Positions 9,361-19,000 of a stretch of DNA of 64,000 nucleotides are shown here, piece after piece. Origin of the DNA: JAWKWH01 sp963669415 (GTDB lineage: Bacteria > Pseudomonadota > Alphaproteobacteria > Rhizobiales > Rhizobiaceae); assembly GCA_963669415.2 (NCBI GenBank), contig CAXXPS010000003.1, forward strand, positions 1,488,001-1,552,000, in the 5' to 3' direction. A program made the translations under genes and the position numbers. Positions within the stretch are counted from its first letter, which is position 1. Every line of letters starts with the position of its first letter. The notes below the pieces were generated by a model. That model saw nothing but the letters and a program-made list of their open reading frames with translations. It made no database searches and was not told the DNA's origin.

Positions 9361-10515
9361 ATGGAAGAGGCCGGGCAAATCCGTTGGCGCGGAATGCTCG
9401 CAGCGACGGCATCGGTCACTGCTGTCGGAATTGGTATCGGCCTTTCGGTGCCGCTGCTCTCAACGATCCTTGAAACGCGCGGCTATTCGGCCACTCTAAT
9501 CGGCTTGAACTCTGCGACAGCTGGCCTGGCATCCATTGCCATTACACCGTTCGTGACCCCGTTGGCGGTGCGTTTTGGTGTAGTGCCGGTATTGCTGGTT
9601 TCAATCATGCTGGCGGCGGTATCGCTGTGTCTGTTTTATTTTGTGCCGTCAGTTTGGTGGTGGTTTCCGCTGCGGATCGTCTACCACAGCATGCTCAACA
9701 TCATCTTCATCCTGTCGGAGTTCTGGATCAGCAGTTCAGCGCCGCCCAAGCGGCGAGGCCTGGTTCTGGGCGTCTATGCGACAGTGCTTTCGATGGGTTT
9801 TGCCGCCGGTCCGTGGCTGTTTTCCGTTCTTGGAAGTTCCGGGATTGCTCCTTTTGCGGCTGGTTCGGCGATCATCCTCGCAGCAGCTCTGCCAACTGCT
9901 TATGCGGTAAGGCACAGCCCAACGATGGAAGGAGGAACGTCTTCGGGAGGAATCATCCGGTTTTCATTGCTGGTGCCGACAGCAACCGCAGCCGTGCTGA
10001 TATTCGGGGCTGTCGAAACCGGCAGCTTTGCGCTGTTTCCTGTTTACGGTGCCCGGATAGGATTTGACGAAGCCGATGCCGCTCTGCTGATCAGCATGAT
10101 TGGGGTCGGCAATGTTGTCATGCAATTGCCGCTCGGCTTGTTGAGTGACAGGGTCAGAGACCGCCGGGTGCTGCTGGTCGCCTTGTCGTTCATTGGACTC
10201 GCTGGAATTCTGCTGCTGCCCCTGACCGGCTTGAACTGGTGGCTGGCCGCGCTTTTGATGTTTACCTGGGGTGGTGCAGTCGGAGGATTGTACATTGTCG
10301 GGCTAGCTCACCTGAGCGCCCGATTGTCCGGCCGCGACCTGGCGTCGGCCAATGCCGCGTTTGTACTGTGCTATTCAATCGGGATGCTCGTGGGACCCCA
10401 GATTATCGGTATCGGTATGGACGCGGCAGGTCCAAATGGCTTTGCATGGACACTGGCGCTGTTTTTCTTCGCCTATGTGAGCTTTGCCTCGGTCAGAATC
10501 GCCCGCTCCACTTGA
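9361..10515 (+). CDS. MFS transporter
   Basis: A 384-residue protein with about 12 hydrophobic helices, a loop-2/3 region (TPLAVRFGVVP) and a cytoplasmic loop between helices 8 and 9 of the form LGLLSDRVRDRRVLL, typical of major facilitator permeases. The overall look is that of the YcaD-like small MFS group. The substrate cannot be told from sequence. It starts 5 bp after the NUDIX stop and is likely in the same transcript. Confidence 0.87.
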   Translation: MEEAGQIRWRGMLAATASVTAVGIGIGLSVPLLSTILETRGYSATLIGLNSATAGLASIAITPFVTPLAVRFGVVPVLLVSIMLAAVSLCLFYFVPSVWWWFPLRIVYHSMLNIIFILSEFWISSSAPPKRRGLVLGVYATVLSMGFAAGPWLFSVLGSSGIAPFAAGSAIILAAALPTAYAVRHSPTMEGGTSSGGIIRFSLLVPTATAAVLIFGAVETGSFALFPVYGARIGFDEADAALLISMIGVGNVVMQLPLGLLSDRVRDRRVLLVALSFIGLAGILLLPLTGLNWWLAALLMFTWGGAVGGLYIVGLAHLSARLSGRDLASANAAFVLCYSIGMLVGPQIIGIGMDAAGPNGFAWTLALFFFAYVSFASVRIARST

Positions 10516-10613
10516 CAATCAGGCGCGGTCGGGTATGTGTCGCGGCCAACAAGCCGCAGCCGGATGTTTCTCCGAAGCAGGCGGCATTTTCTTTGCACAG
10601 ACGGACGAATGCG

Positions 10614-10781
10614 ATGGCCAAGGCTACTACGATCAAGATCAGGCTCAACTCGACGGCCGATACAGGCTTCTTCTATGTAACCAAGAAGAACAGCCGCACG
10701 ATGACCGAGAAGATGACAAAGCGCAAATATGACCCGGTCGCGCGCAAGCATGTTGAGTTCAAGGAAGCGAAGATCAAGTAA
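10614..10781 (+). CDS. rpmG: 50S ribosomal protein L33
   Basis: A 55-residue basic protein, MAKATTIKIRLNSTADTG..., with the L33 signature KIRLxSTAxTGxFYxTxKN and the terminal KYDPxxRKHVxxKEAKIK. It lacks the CxxC zinc pairs, so it is the zinc-independent form. The ATG at 10614 lies inside a longer open frame, but only this start gives the family length. A strong intrinsic terminator follows 23 bp downstream. Confidence 0.96.
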   Translation: MAKATTIKIRLNSTADTGFFYVTKKNSRTMTEKMTKRKYDPVARKHVEFKEAKIK

Positions 10782-10804
10782 TCCCACCTTCCAAGCAAAC
10801 ACAC

Positions 10805-10835
10805 AACGCCGTCTCACACGAGGCGGCGTTTTTTG
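10805..10835 (+). terminator. Intrinsic terminator of rpmG
   Basis: An 11-bp stem (AACGCCGTCTC / GAGGCGGCGTT, one T-G pair) with a 4-nt ACAC loop, followed by six T residues. It ends the rightward transcript of rpmG. Confidence 0.93.
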
Positions 10836-10873
10836 TTCATCAGCATTTCACTGAAGTATCTGAAGAGGAAATC

Positions 10874-11026
10874 GGGGGCCGGTCGGCTGTCTGGCAGCGG
10901 TACGAGGAGGCCACTATGTGCCAGGGCCGGCCGGCCAACCCCACGGACCCAGGAGATGCGGCGGACCTGAGCATCATGGGGTATGGGTCAGGTGGGCCGC
11001 ACTAGCCTCGCATCGGTCCCACCCGT
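10874..11026. ncRNA. Candidate structured RNA (two tandem long stem-loops), unidentified
   Basis: The rpmG-pleD gap (10836-11161) has no convincing gene. Its GC-rich core folds into two adjacent long stem-loops. In the first, GGGG (10874-10877) pairs with CCCC (10939-10942), GGTCGGC (10881-10887) with GCCGGCC (10930-10936), and CTGGCA (10891-10896) with TGCCAG (10919-10924). In the second, ACGG (10943) pairs with CCGT (11023), GATGCG (10955) with CGCATC (11009), GCGG (10961) with CCGC (10997), and ACCTGA (10965) with TCAGGT (10988). The strand is not decided. On the minus strand the first loop would expose CCTCCTC. I could not match it to SRP RNA, tmRNA, RNase P or 6S from memory. Confidence 0.5.
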
Positions 11027-11161
11027 CTACGTCCGGGCGGACATTTGCGCAGCCCCGAACGGAAATCAATACTTTCTTAACCACTAAATATGACAAACGT
11101 TTGGTAGAGTTAAGCATTGAATTTTAAGCAAATTTTATTGATCACCGCCTGAAGCGCGGAT

Positions 11162-12529
11162 TTATGCGGCTTTGGCAACCACTTTGTTGCGACCACCATT
11201 CTTGGCCTCATAGAGTGCCTTGTCGGCACGCTTCATCAGGTCGGGAACCGTGTCCGACTGCCCTGCCAGCGAAGACAGGCCAACACTTACCGTGACGTTG
11301 ATTGCGCCACCGGCGGTTTCAAACGATAGATTGGCGGTCTCGGCGCGAACGCGCTCGGCCACGATATTGGCTGTCTCAGGATCGGTATCCGGCATGACCA
11401 CGACAAACTCCTCGCCACCGTAGCGACAAGCGAGATCCATGCCACGAACGGATTTTCGCAATCTGTTGGCAAATTCCTTCAAAACCTGATCACCGGCGTC
11501 GTGGCCATGTGTGTCGTTGATGGTCTTGAAGCGGTCGAGATCGGCCATCAACACCGAAAGCGGCCTGCCGCGGGCCACAGCGCGATCAAACAAAGATTGC
11601 AAATGACTGTCGAGGTAACGGCGGTTATGCAATCCGGTCAGGCTGTCGGTGACGGCGAGTTCTATCGACTGGGTGACATTGGCCCGCAATTCGTCGTTAT
11701 AGCGCTTGCGGCGAATCTGGGTTCTGACGCGGGCAACAAGCTCCTGCTTGTCGACCGGTCTGACGATGTAATCGTTGACGCCGAGTTCCAGCCCGCGCGT
11801 AACGGTATCGTCCTCGCCCTGATCGGCGATCAACATGATCGGTATTGACCGCGTACGGTCGAGTGAACGCAACTGCGAACACAATCGCAGCGGATCGAAG
11901 TCGCTAAACGCGGTCGAGATGATGATGCACTCATGATCACCTTCTGCAGCGCAGAAGAGCCCCTGATGTGGGTTTGTCTCCAGGTCCACATCGGCGATTT
12001 GCTCAAGGGTGCGCACCAGCCGCTCGTGCGACGATTGACGGCCATCAACAAGCAGTAATCTGGACTTTGCCCTATCTGCTCCCTGCGTCTGATCCAGCAT
12101 GTTTTCCAGCCCGATCGTCGCAGTCGTCGCTGCACGCAGGCGCAATTCATCTGTCAGCATTTTCAGGCGTACAAGGCTTTTCACCCGTGTCATCAGTTGC
12201 AGGTCATTGACCGGCTTGGACAGAAAGTCATCGGCGCCTGCCTCCAGGCCGCGCACCCTGTCCTCCACCTGATCAAGCGCTGTGACCATGACAACCGGAA
12301 TATGGGCGGTCGCCGCATCGCGTTTCAGGCGCCGGCAGACCTCAAATCCGTCCATGCCCGGCATCATCACGTCAAGCAAAATCACATCGATCTGACCGCT
12401 GGCGCAGATATCGAGCGCCTCCTGACCGCTGAGTGCGGTGACAACGTCGAAATATTCGGCAAGCAGCCGGGCCTCAAGCAGGCGCAAATTTGCCGGGATA
12501 TCATCAACGACCAGTACGCGGGCAGTCAT
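11162..12529 (-). CDS. pleD: PleD, response regulator diguanylate cyclase
   Basis: Makes cyclic di-GMP after phosphorylation and drives the motile-to-sessile transition. The ATG at 12529 gives 455 residues, the PleD length; a longer frame would overlap divK. Domains in order are a receiver with phospho-acceptor D53 (LLDVMMPGMDG), a second, receiver-like adaptor at about 155-280, and a GGDEF domain with GGEEF at 371-375. The inhibitory I-site RGMD sits at 362-365, five residues before GGEEF, so product inhibition is expected. It lies 28 bp downstream of divK, in one operon. Confidence 0.95.
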   Translation of the reverse strand: MTARVLVVDDIPANLRLLEARLLAEYFDVVTALSGQEALDICASGQIDVILLDVMMPGMDGFEVCRRLKRDAATAHIPVVMVTALDQVEDRVRGLEAGADDFLSKPVNDLQLMTRVKSLVRLKMLTDELRLRAATTATIGLENMLDQTQGADRAKSRLLLVDGRQSSHERLVRTLEQIADVDLETNPHQGLFCAAEGDHECIIISTAFSDFDPLRLCSQLRSLDRTRSIPIMLIADQGEDDTVTRGLELGVNDYIVRPVDKQELVARVRTQIRRKRYNDELRANVTQSIELAVTDSLTGLHNRRYLDSHLQSLFDRAVARGRPLSVLMADLDRFKTINDTHGHDAGDQVLKEFANRLRKSVRGMDLACRYGGEEFVVVMPDTDPETANIVAERVRAETANLSFETAGGAINVTVSVGLSSLAGQSDTVPDLMKRADKALYEAKNGGRNKVVAKAA

Positions 12530-12557
12530 GGCTTGATACTCTCTACTCGGGCGCGCG

Positions 12558-12929
12558 CTAGGCGTCTCCCAGATACGATTTGATCGTCTCAATGAAATTC
12601 GGAACGGAGATCGGCTTCGAAATATAGGCTTCGCAGCCACCGCTGCGGATCCGTTCTTCATCACCCTTCATTGCAAATGCGGTAACGGCAATGACCGGGA
12701 TTGGATGCAGTTCGTCGTCTTCTTTCAGCCAACGGGTCACGTCCAGGCCAGAGACTTCCGGCAGCTGAATATCCATCAGGATCAGGTCCGGCTTGTGTTC
12801 ACGGGCCAAATCGAGCGCCTCTAATCCATTGCGGGTACGGACAGTCTCATAACCGCTGGCCTCGATCAGGTCGCGGAAGAGCTTCATGTTGAGCTCGTTG
12901 TCTTCGACGATCATCACCTTTTTGGGCAT
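12558..12929 (-). CDS. divK: DivK, single-domain cell-cycle response regulator
   Basis: A 123-residue stand-alone receiver domain with E9-D10, phospho-acceptor D53 (LILMDIQLPEVSG), the switch residue in AVTAFAMKGD, and SKPISVPNF at the end. In alphaproteobacteria DivK acts in the DivJ/PleC-DivL-CckA pathway that controls CtrA. The divK-pleD pairing is the classic arrangement and supports the name over other single-domain regulators. Confidence 0.95.
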   Translation of the reverse strand: MPKKVMIVEDNELNMKLFRDLIEASGYETVRTRNGLEALDLAREHKPDLILMDIQLPEVSGLDVTRWLKEDDELHPIPVIAVTAFAMKGDEERIRSGGCEAYISKPISVPNFIETIKSYLGDA

Positions 12930-13124
12930 TTGTTGGTGGTCCCGTAACCCCTTGTCCTGTTTGCGCTATTGGCAAACGAAACAATCGAATTGCGCATTTG
13001 GTCGACAACGCTAGCGCAATATGATTGACGAAACGCAAATTTTGGCCGTTAAACCATTTCACGAGCATCTTGCGATGAACGGTGATGTCGCGGTATCGAA
13101 GCAAAACCGCTTGGTCAGGGAATC

Positions 13125-13424
13125 ATGCCGGACAACAACCTGCAGACAGACAACGCAGAGGCGATTGCCGTTTCGGCTCTTGCATTCATCGCCGGCGACG
13201 ATGTTTTGCTGCCAAGATTTCTGCAATTGACCGGCATTCAGGCTGCAGCGATCCGGGATGCGGCCACCGAACCGGGTTTCCTGACCGGCATATTGCAATT
13301 CATCTGCGCACACGAACCGACATTGCTGCAGTTTTGCGATGCGACCGACATCAGTCCGCAGAGCGTTGCCGCAGCGATGCGAAAGCTGCCGCAAGGCGAT
13401 GACAGCTATCAGTCAAGCACATGA
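13125..13424 (+). CDS. DUF3572 family protein
   Basis: A 99-residue, mostly helical protein with the pattern AEAIAVSALAFIAGDDVLLPRF typical of DUF3572, a short alphaproteobacterial family of unknown function usually found beside divK/pleD. The ATG at 13125 follows AGGGAATC. Its stop overlaps the start of the HAD-like gene (ATGA). It is transcribed divergently from divK across a gap of about 195 bp. Confidence 0.85.
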   Translation: MPDNNLQTDNAEAIAVSALAFIAGDDVLLPRFLQLTGIQAAAIRDAATEPGFLTGILQFICAHEPTLLQFCDATDISPQSVAAAMRKLPQGDDSYQSST

Positions 13425-14074
13425 GCGACGATCCCGAAACGGCGCGCCAGATAGCCGAACTTGCCAAGGACACCAGACCGTTGCTGGTTCTGGATGTCGA
13501 TGAGGTGGTTTTGGAGTTTGTCGGGCCATTTATCGCGTTTTTGAGCGATGCCGGTTACGAGTTGAAAGTTGATTCCTTCCGGCTGCACGGCAACGTCGTC
13601 AGCGCGAATACGGGCGAAGTAACGGAAAGGGAGACCGTTTCAGCGCTGTTGAACGGCTTCTTTGAAGCGCAGGAGCGCTGGCAAACGGCTGCCATGGGTG
13701 CGGCGGAGACTGTCGAAGAGCTGGCTGAAGGTGCTGAAATTGTCATGCTCACCGCCATGCCGCACCAATTTCGCGAAGCCCGCCGAAGACTGCTGGACCG
13801 TACCGGCTTTCCCTATCCATTGTTGACGACCCAGACTGCAAAGGGACCGGCGATCGGGCAACTTCGAGGTGAAACGCCGCGGCCGGTCGCATTCATTGAT
13901 GACATTCCACACAATCTGATATCGGTTCAGAAGAGTGTCCCCGATGCAGGATTGATCCATTTGATGGCTCACGACGGAATGCGGGCGTTGCTGCCACCTA
14001 TGGATAAGGCAATTGATGTTGCAAGAACCTGGGTTCACGCAGGCGATCTCATCCGAAAACACCTGTCTTTGTGA
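13421..14074 (+). CDS. HAD-superfamily hydrolase-like protein
   Basis: A 217-residue protein with HAD motifs: LVLDVDEVV (nucleophile D25 and D27), a threonine in VMLTAMPHQF, a lysine in TAKGPAIG, and the acidic pair in AFIDDIPHN. All four catalytic positions are present, so phosphatase activity is plausible. I do not know the substrate. It is translationally coupled to the DUF3572 gene. Confidence 0.8.
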   Translation: MSDDPETARQIAELAKDTRPLLVLDVDEVVLEFVGPFIAFLSDAGYELKVDSFRLHGNVVSANTGEVTERETVSALLNGFFEAQERWQTAAMGAAETVEELAEGAEIVMLTAMPHQFREARRRLLDRTGFPYPLLTTQTAKGPAIGQLRGETPRPVAFIDDIPHNLISVQKSVPDAGLIHLMAHDGMRALLPPMDKAIDVARTWVHAGDLIRKHLSL

Positions 14075-14077
14075 TTG

Positions 14078-14647
14078 TTATAAAACCTTTCTCATCAATG
14101 GCCTGCCTTCTTTTCTTAAAGCAACTTGTTGAAATCCGGCCTGTTCAAACACGTGGCTTGAACCGACAAACAAGCTGAGCGGGCTTTTAGAGCGATCCAT
14201 TGGGCAGGCTTCGACGACGCGAGCGCCATTTTGACGAGCAAAATCCAGGCCACCGTTGATCAAGTGACCCGACAGACCGCGTCTGCGCGCGGCTTTGGCG
14301 ACAAAGAAACAAGACATCGCCCAGACCGATGTGTCATCAGCCGGCGCATCGTCCAACGGTGCTGAAACGCGGCGCGCAGAATTGAACTGGGGTATATCGG
14401 CGCGCGGACCAACCTGAAGCCAACCAATTGCCTGTCCTTCTTCAAACGCGAGAATTCCTGGTGGCGGGCCGGCTTTGATCCGCTGTTTCATCCAGGCCTT
14501 GTTGGCATTGCGGTCATTCTTCTGCCGATCCTTCGGCGCGAGCCGGAAATAGGTACACCAGCAACCGTAACAAGCACCCTGAACACCAAACAATTCCGCG
14601 AAGGCGTCCCATTGGTCAGGTGTCAGTGGCGCAATCTCGGGTGCCAT
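14078..14647 (-). CDS. GNAT-family N-acetyltransferase
   Basis: A 189-residue protein with an N-terminal GACYGCWC cysteine cluster, ILAFEEGQAIGWLQVGPR as the central strand, and an acetyl-CoA-binding segment AARRRGLSGHLINGGLDFA (R-rich-G-x-[GS] motif). This is the GNAT subtype often found near DNA-repair genes in alphaproteobacteria; the substrate is unknown. It converges on the HAD gene (3-bp gap) and is divergent from dinB. Confidence 0.8.
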   Translation of the reverse strand: MAPEIAPLTPDQWDAFAELFGVQGACYGCWCTYFRLAPKDRQKNDRNANKAWMKQRIKAGPPPGILAFEEGQAIGWLQVGPRADIPQFNSARRVSAPLDDAPADDTSVWAMSCFFVAKAARRRGLSGHLINGGLDFARQNGARVVEACPMDRSKSPLSLFVGSSHVFEQAGFQQVALRKEGRPLMRKVL

Positions 14648-14708
14648 GGCATAGTCTCCGGAGAAATCCGCCCGTTACCATCTGTTTTCTGGCGGATATG
14701 TTCCTGTT

Positions 14709-16037
14709 ATGTTCACATCGATGACTGACCATGTCAACAACCCGGAACACGGATTTTGCCGTGATTGCATGACACCGCATAGCGGGCCGGACCGACGCTG
14801 TGCTTCCTGTGGCAGCCCGCGCGCTGCAAGGCATCCGGAGCTTTATCAGTTGGTCATCGCTCACATTGATTGTGATGCGTTTTACGCTTCGATCGAAAAG
14901 CGCGATGACCCCAGCCTGCGCGACAAACCGGTGATCATCGGAGGCGGTCGGCGTGGCGTAGTCTCGACCGCGTGTTATCTGGCGAGGATCAAGGGGGTGA
15001 ATTCGGCCATGCCGATGTTCAAGGCGCTCAAGGCCTGCCCGGAAGCGACCGTCGTGAAGCCAAACATGGAGAAATATGCCGCCGTCGGCCGCGAGGTGCG
15101 CGAAATGATGCAATCTCTGACGCCGGCAGTCGAACCGATCTCCATCGATGAAGCATTTCTGGACCTCTCGGGAACGGAGCGGCTGCATCACGATCCACCT
15201 GCCCGAGTTCTGGCGCAATTTGCCAATCAAGTGGAGGCGGAAGTCGGTATCACGATTTCCGTCGGCCTTTCTTATTGCAAGTTCCTGGCGAAAGTTGCCT
15301 CCGATTTCGAGAAGCCGCGCGGCTTCTCGGTAATCGGTCGAGCGGAAGCGATAAGCTTTCTTGCCGACAAGCCGGTTAGCATGATCTGGGGTGTCGGCAA
15401 GGCGTTTGACAAGGCGCTTGCGCGTGATGGCATCCGCACGATCGGACAGTTGCAGACCATGGAACGCGATGCGCTGCTGCGCGCCTATGGCGTAATGGGT
15501 GACCGGCTTTATCATCTTTCGCGTGGCGAGGACAGCCGCAGCGTCAGTGGTCATGGTGGCGCAAAGAGCGTTTCGTCCGAGACAACTTTTAATGATGATC
15601 TTGCTTCGCTGAGCGAGCTTGTGCCGGTACTGCGATCACTTTCCGAAAAAGTCTCCGAGCGGTTGAAGAAAAAGGGCATTGCCGGGCGAACCATCGTGCT
15701 GAAATTGAAGAGCAAGGATTTCAAGATCAGGACTCGCAACCGGCAACTTGCGGATCCGACACTGTTGGCCGACCGGATATTTTCAACCGGTCTGGAACTG
15801 CTTCGCAAGGAAACCGACGGCACGGAATTCAGGCTCATCGGTATCGGCGTCTCCGACTTGACGGATGCAGAACGCGCCGATCCGCCTGACCTGGTCGATG
15901 CGCCGGCGCGCAAACGGGCAATTGCCGAGGGTGCAATCGATGCAGTACGCGACAAGTTCGGGCGGCAGGCCGTTGAAACCGGCTACACATTCGGCAGGTC
16001 CCGTAACGCAAGGCCGCAGCGTGACCGGGATGTGTGA
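14709..16037 (+). CDS. dinB: DNA polymerase IV with N-terminal zinc-ribbon extension
   Basis: Y-family translesion polymerase, 442 residues. The catalytic acidic residues are in IAHIDCDAFYASIEK and ISIDEAFLDLSG; the YLARIKGV finger element and GVGLSYCKFLAK-like palm motif follow. The C-terminal little-finger domain contains IVLKLKSKDFK. Before the polymerase there is about 45 residues with FCRDCM...CASCGSP, a four-cysteine zinc-ribbon-like extension. The ATG at 14709 has no strong Shine-Dalgarno; the in-frame ATG at 14721 keeps the cysteines too. It converges on dnaE with 9 bp between stops. Confidence 0.93.
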   Translation: MFTSMTDHVNNPEHGFCRDCMTPHSGPDRRCASCGSPRAARHPELYQLVIAHIDCDAFYASIEKRDDPSLRDKPVIIGGGRRGVVSTACYLARIKGVNSAMPMFKALKACPEATVVKPNMEKYAAVGREVREMMQSLTPAVEPISIDEAFLDLSGTERLHHDPPARVLAQFANQVEAEVGITISVGLSYCKFLAKVASDFEKPRGFSVIGRAEAISFLADKPVSMIWGVGKAFDKALARDGIRTIGQLQTMERDALLRAYGVMGDRLYHLSRGEDSRSVSGHGGAKSVSSETTFNDDLASLSELVPVLRSLSEKVSERLKKKGIAGRTIVLKLKSKDFKIRTRNRQLADPTLLADRIFSTGLELLRKETDGTEFRLIGIGVSDLTDAERADPPDLVDAPARKRAIAEGAIDAVRDKFGRQAVETGYTFGRSRNARPQRDRDV

Positions 16038-16046
16038 TTCACCGTC

Positions 16047-19000
16047 TTACACCAGTTCCACATCAACAACGCCGGAAACCGCCTTCACGGCAGATGCGAT
16101 GCGGGTTGAGACCTGATAGCGATCGGGCAATTCGATCTCGACCTCGCCTTCTGCGTTGTCCTTGATGACAATGAAGCTCACCTGCCCGGTGCCGGATTTG
16201 TCCAGATGCGATGAAAGGCTGCTGATCGGAGCGGAATCCCTCACGAAAATCCGCATGGAGTTTTGCAGGCGGCTTGCCTCGTCCTCCAGTGACTGCACCG
16301 TTTGGATGCGCAAATTGACCCCCTCCGGTCGGTCTTCAGCCGAGACGGTGATCACCACCGAATTGCCCGCCTCGAGAAGATCCCGATACTGCGCCAGCGC
16401 TTCGGAGAACAATACCGCCTCAAACTGGCCGGTCGTGTCGGAAAACTGGATGACACCCATCTTGTTTCCGGTCCGTGTCTTGCGCTCCTGTTTTGACGTG
16501 ATCGTGCCTGCAAGGCGTCCGGCGGACGCACCGCGTTTGACCGCTGCCTCGAAATCCGACCATGCCTGAACCCGCATCTTTTGCAGCGTATTCCTGTATT
16601 CATCCAGCGGATGGGCCGAGAGGTAGAATCCCACGGTTTGGAACTCGCGATGCAGCTTCTCTGCGGGCAGCCAAGGATTAGCATCCGGAAGCCGAATTGG
16701 TTCTGCATCCGAAGCAAGGCTGTCGCCAAATATGTTCCCCTGCCCTGAACTTGCTTCCTGTGCAGCAAGTTGCGCGGTTCCAAGCATTCGCTCCACACCA
16801 GCCATCATTGCGGCGCGGTCGCGGCCAAAGCAATCAAGCGCGCCGGCGGCAATGAGGCTTTCAAATACTCTCTTGCCGACAACCCTGGGATCAACGCGCC
16901 CGCAGAAATCTTCAAGGCTGGCGAACGATTTTTCCTTACGGCACTCGACAATGTGCTCCACTGCCGCATCGCCGACACCTTTGATGGCCGCGAGGGAATA
17001 GAAAATGCGGTTTTCATCGACCTCGAAGTCACGGAACGATGATGTCACCGACGGCGCGACAACATCAATTCCCATCCGCAATGCATCCTGGCGGAATTCG
17101 CTGAGCTTGTCGGTGTTCGACATGTCAAGCGTCATCGACGCAGCCAGGAACTCCACCGGGTAGTGCGCCTTCATGTAGGCGGTCTGGTAGGACACGATGG
17201 CGTAGGCGGCGGCGTGAGACTTGTTAAAGCCGTAGTCGGCGAACTTGGCCAGCAGATCAAAAATCATGTTGGCCTGCGGTTTACCGACGCCACGCTCAAC
17301 AGCGCCATCGACGAACCGCACACGCTGCTTGTCCATTTCGGAACGGATTTTCTTGCCCATGGCCCGCCGCAGCAGATCGGCTTCACCAAGCGAATATCCG
17401 GCCAGTTCCTGGGCGATCTGCATCACCTGTTCCTGATAGACAATCACGCCCTGGGTTTCCTTGACGAGATGGTCGATCTTTGGATGGATCGAGGCCATCT
17501 CCTCTTCGCCGTGCTTGCGGGCGTTGTAGGTCGGAATATTTTCCATCGGGCCGGGGCGGTAGAGCGCGACAAGAGCAATAATGTCTTCGATACGGTCAGG
17601 TTTCATGCCTAAAAGTGCTTTTCGCATGCCTGCACTTTCCACCTGGAATACTCCGACAACCTCTCCCCGCGACATCATTTCGTAGGTTTTCTGATCGTCC
17701 AGCGGAATACGCGCAAGATCGACCTCTACCCCGCGCCGGCGCACCAGCCGGACTGCGGTTTCAAGTACGGTCAATGTCTTCAGCCCGAGAAAGTCGAATT
17801 TCACCAGGCCGGCCTGCTCAACCCATTTCATGTTGTATTGCGTCACCGGCATGTCGGAGCGCGGATCACGATACATGGGTACGAGTTCCGATAGCGGCCT
17901 GTCACCAATCACGATGCCAGCCGCATGCGTCGAAGCGTGGCGGTAAAGACCCTCCAGCCGCTGGGCAATGTCGAGCAAAGTTTTGACAATCGGTTCGCGT
18001 TCCACCTCCTCGGCAAAGCGTGGTTCGTCTTCTATTGCCTTTGCGAGCGAGACCGGAGCGGCGGGATTTTGCGGCACCATCTTGCAAAGCCGGTCGACCT
18101 GACCATAGGGCATCTGCAGAACACGTCCGACATCTCGCAGCACAGCGCGCGCCTGCAGTGTCCCGAAGGTGATGATCTGGGCGACCTGATCGCGCCCATA
18201 TTTCTCCTGCACGTAGCGGATCACTTCGTCGCGGCGATCCTGACAGAAATCGATGTCGAAATCCGGCATCGACACGCGGTCGGGGTTCAGGAACCGCTCA
18301 AACAGCAGTGAAAAACGCAAAGGATCGACGTCCGTGATGGTGAGCGCCCAGGCTACCAACGACCCGGCACCTGAACCGCGGCCGGGACCAACCGGAATCC
18401 CTTTTGACTTCGCCCACTGGATGAAGTCGGCAACGATAAGAAAATAACCCGGATATTGCATGCGCTCGATGACATCGAGCTCGTAGTCGAGCCGGTCGGC
18501 ATAGTCTTGTTGTGAGTATCCTTCTGCCATACCGAATGTTTTGAGGCGGGCACCGAGTCCCTCCTCGGCTGCCGCCCGCAATGCCTTGGCTTCCTCGGCA
18601 ACAGAATCGACGTCTGCTGAAGCCTCTGCAACAAAGCGCGGCAATATCGGGTCTCGGGTTTGCGGAAAATAGATGCACCGCTTTGCGATCTCGACGGTAT
18701 TGTCTATTGCCTCGGGCAAATCAGCGAACAGTTCGATCATCTCCGCTTGCGGTTTCAGATAGTGGTCTGCTGTCACTCGGCGACGATTATCCTCCGCCAC
18801 AACCGAGCCTGAAGCGATCGCCATCAACGCATCATGGGCATCGAAATCGTTCTTAGAAGGAAAATAGGCATTGTTCGTTGCAACGAGCGGCAGCTCCAGC
18901 CTGTAAGCCATGCTGATCAGAGCCGTTTCAATGTCGCGGTCAAATTCGCCATGACGCTGAAGTTCGACGTAGAGCCGGTCTCCGAAAATCCCATGCAACA

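Noticed and set aside
10874..11060. Assignment of the GC-rich structured block to SRP RNA, tmRNA, RNase P or 6S
   Set aside because: The conserved GGAAGG SRP tetraloop region, tmRNA tag and TTCGA arm, and RNase P core motifs are not visible; 6S cannot be judged from memory alone.
10918..11127. A 69-codon plus-strand frame in the rpmG-pleD gap
   Set aside because: It has a composition like the surrounding GC-rich stem-loops, no Shine-Dalgarno, and no protein-like pattern; the sequence is better explained as RNA structure.
11076..11150. CtrA-type TTAA-N7-TTAA sites near pleD
   Set aside because: TTAA half-sites occur but none has the 7-bp spacing, and this region is at the 3' end of pleD, not its promoter.
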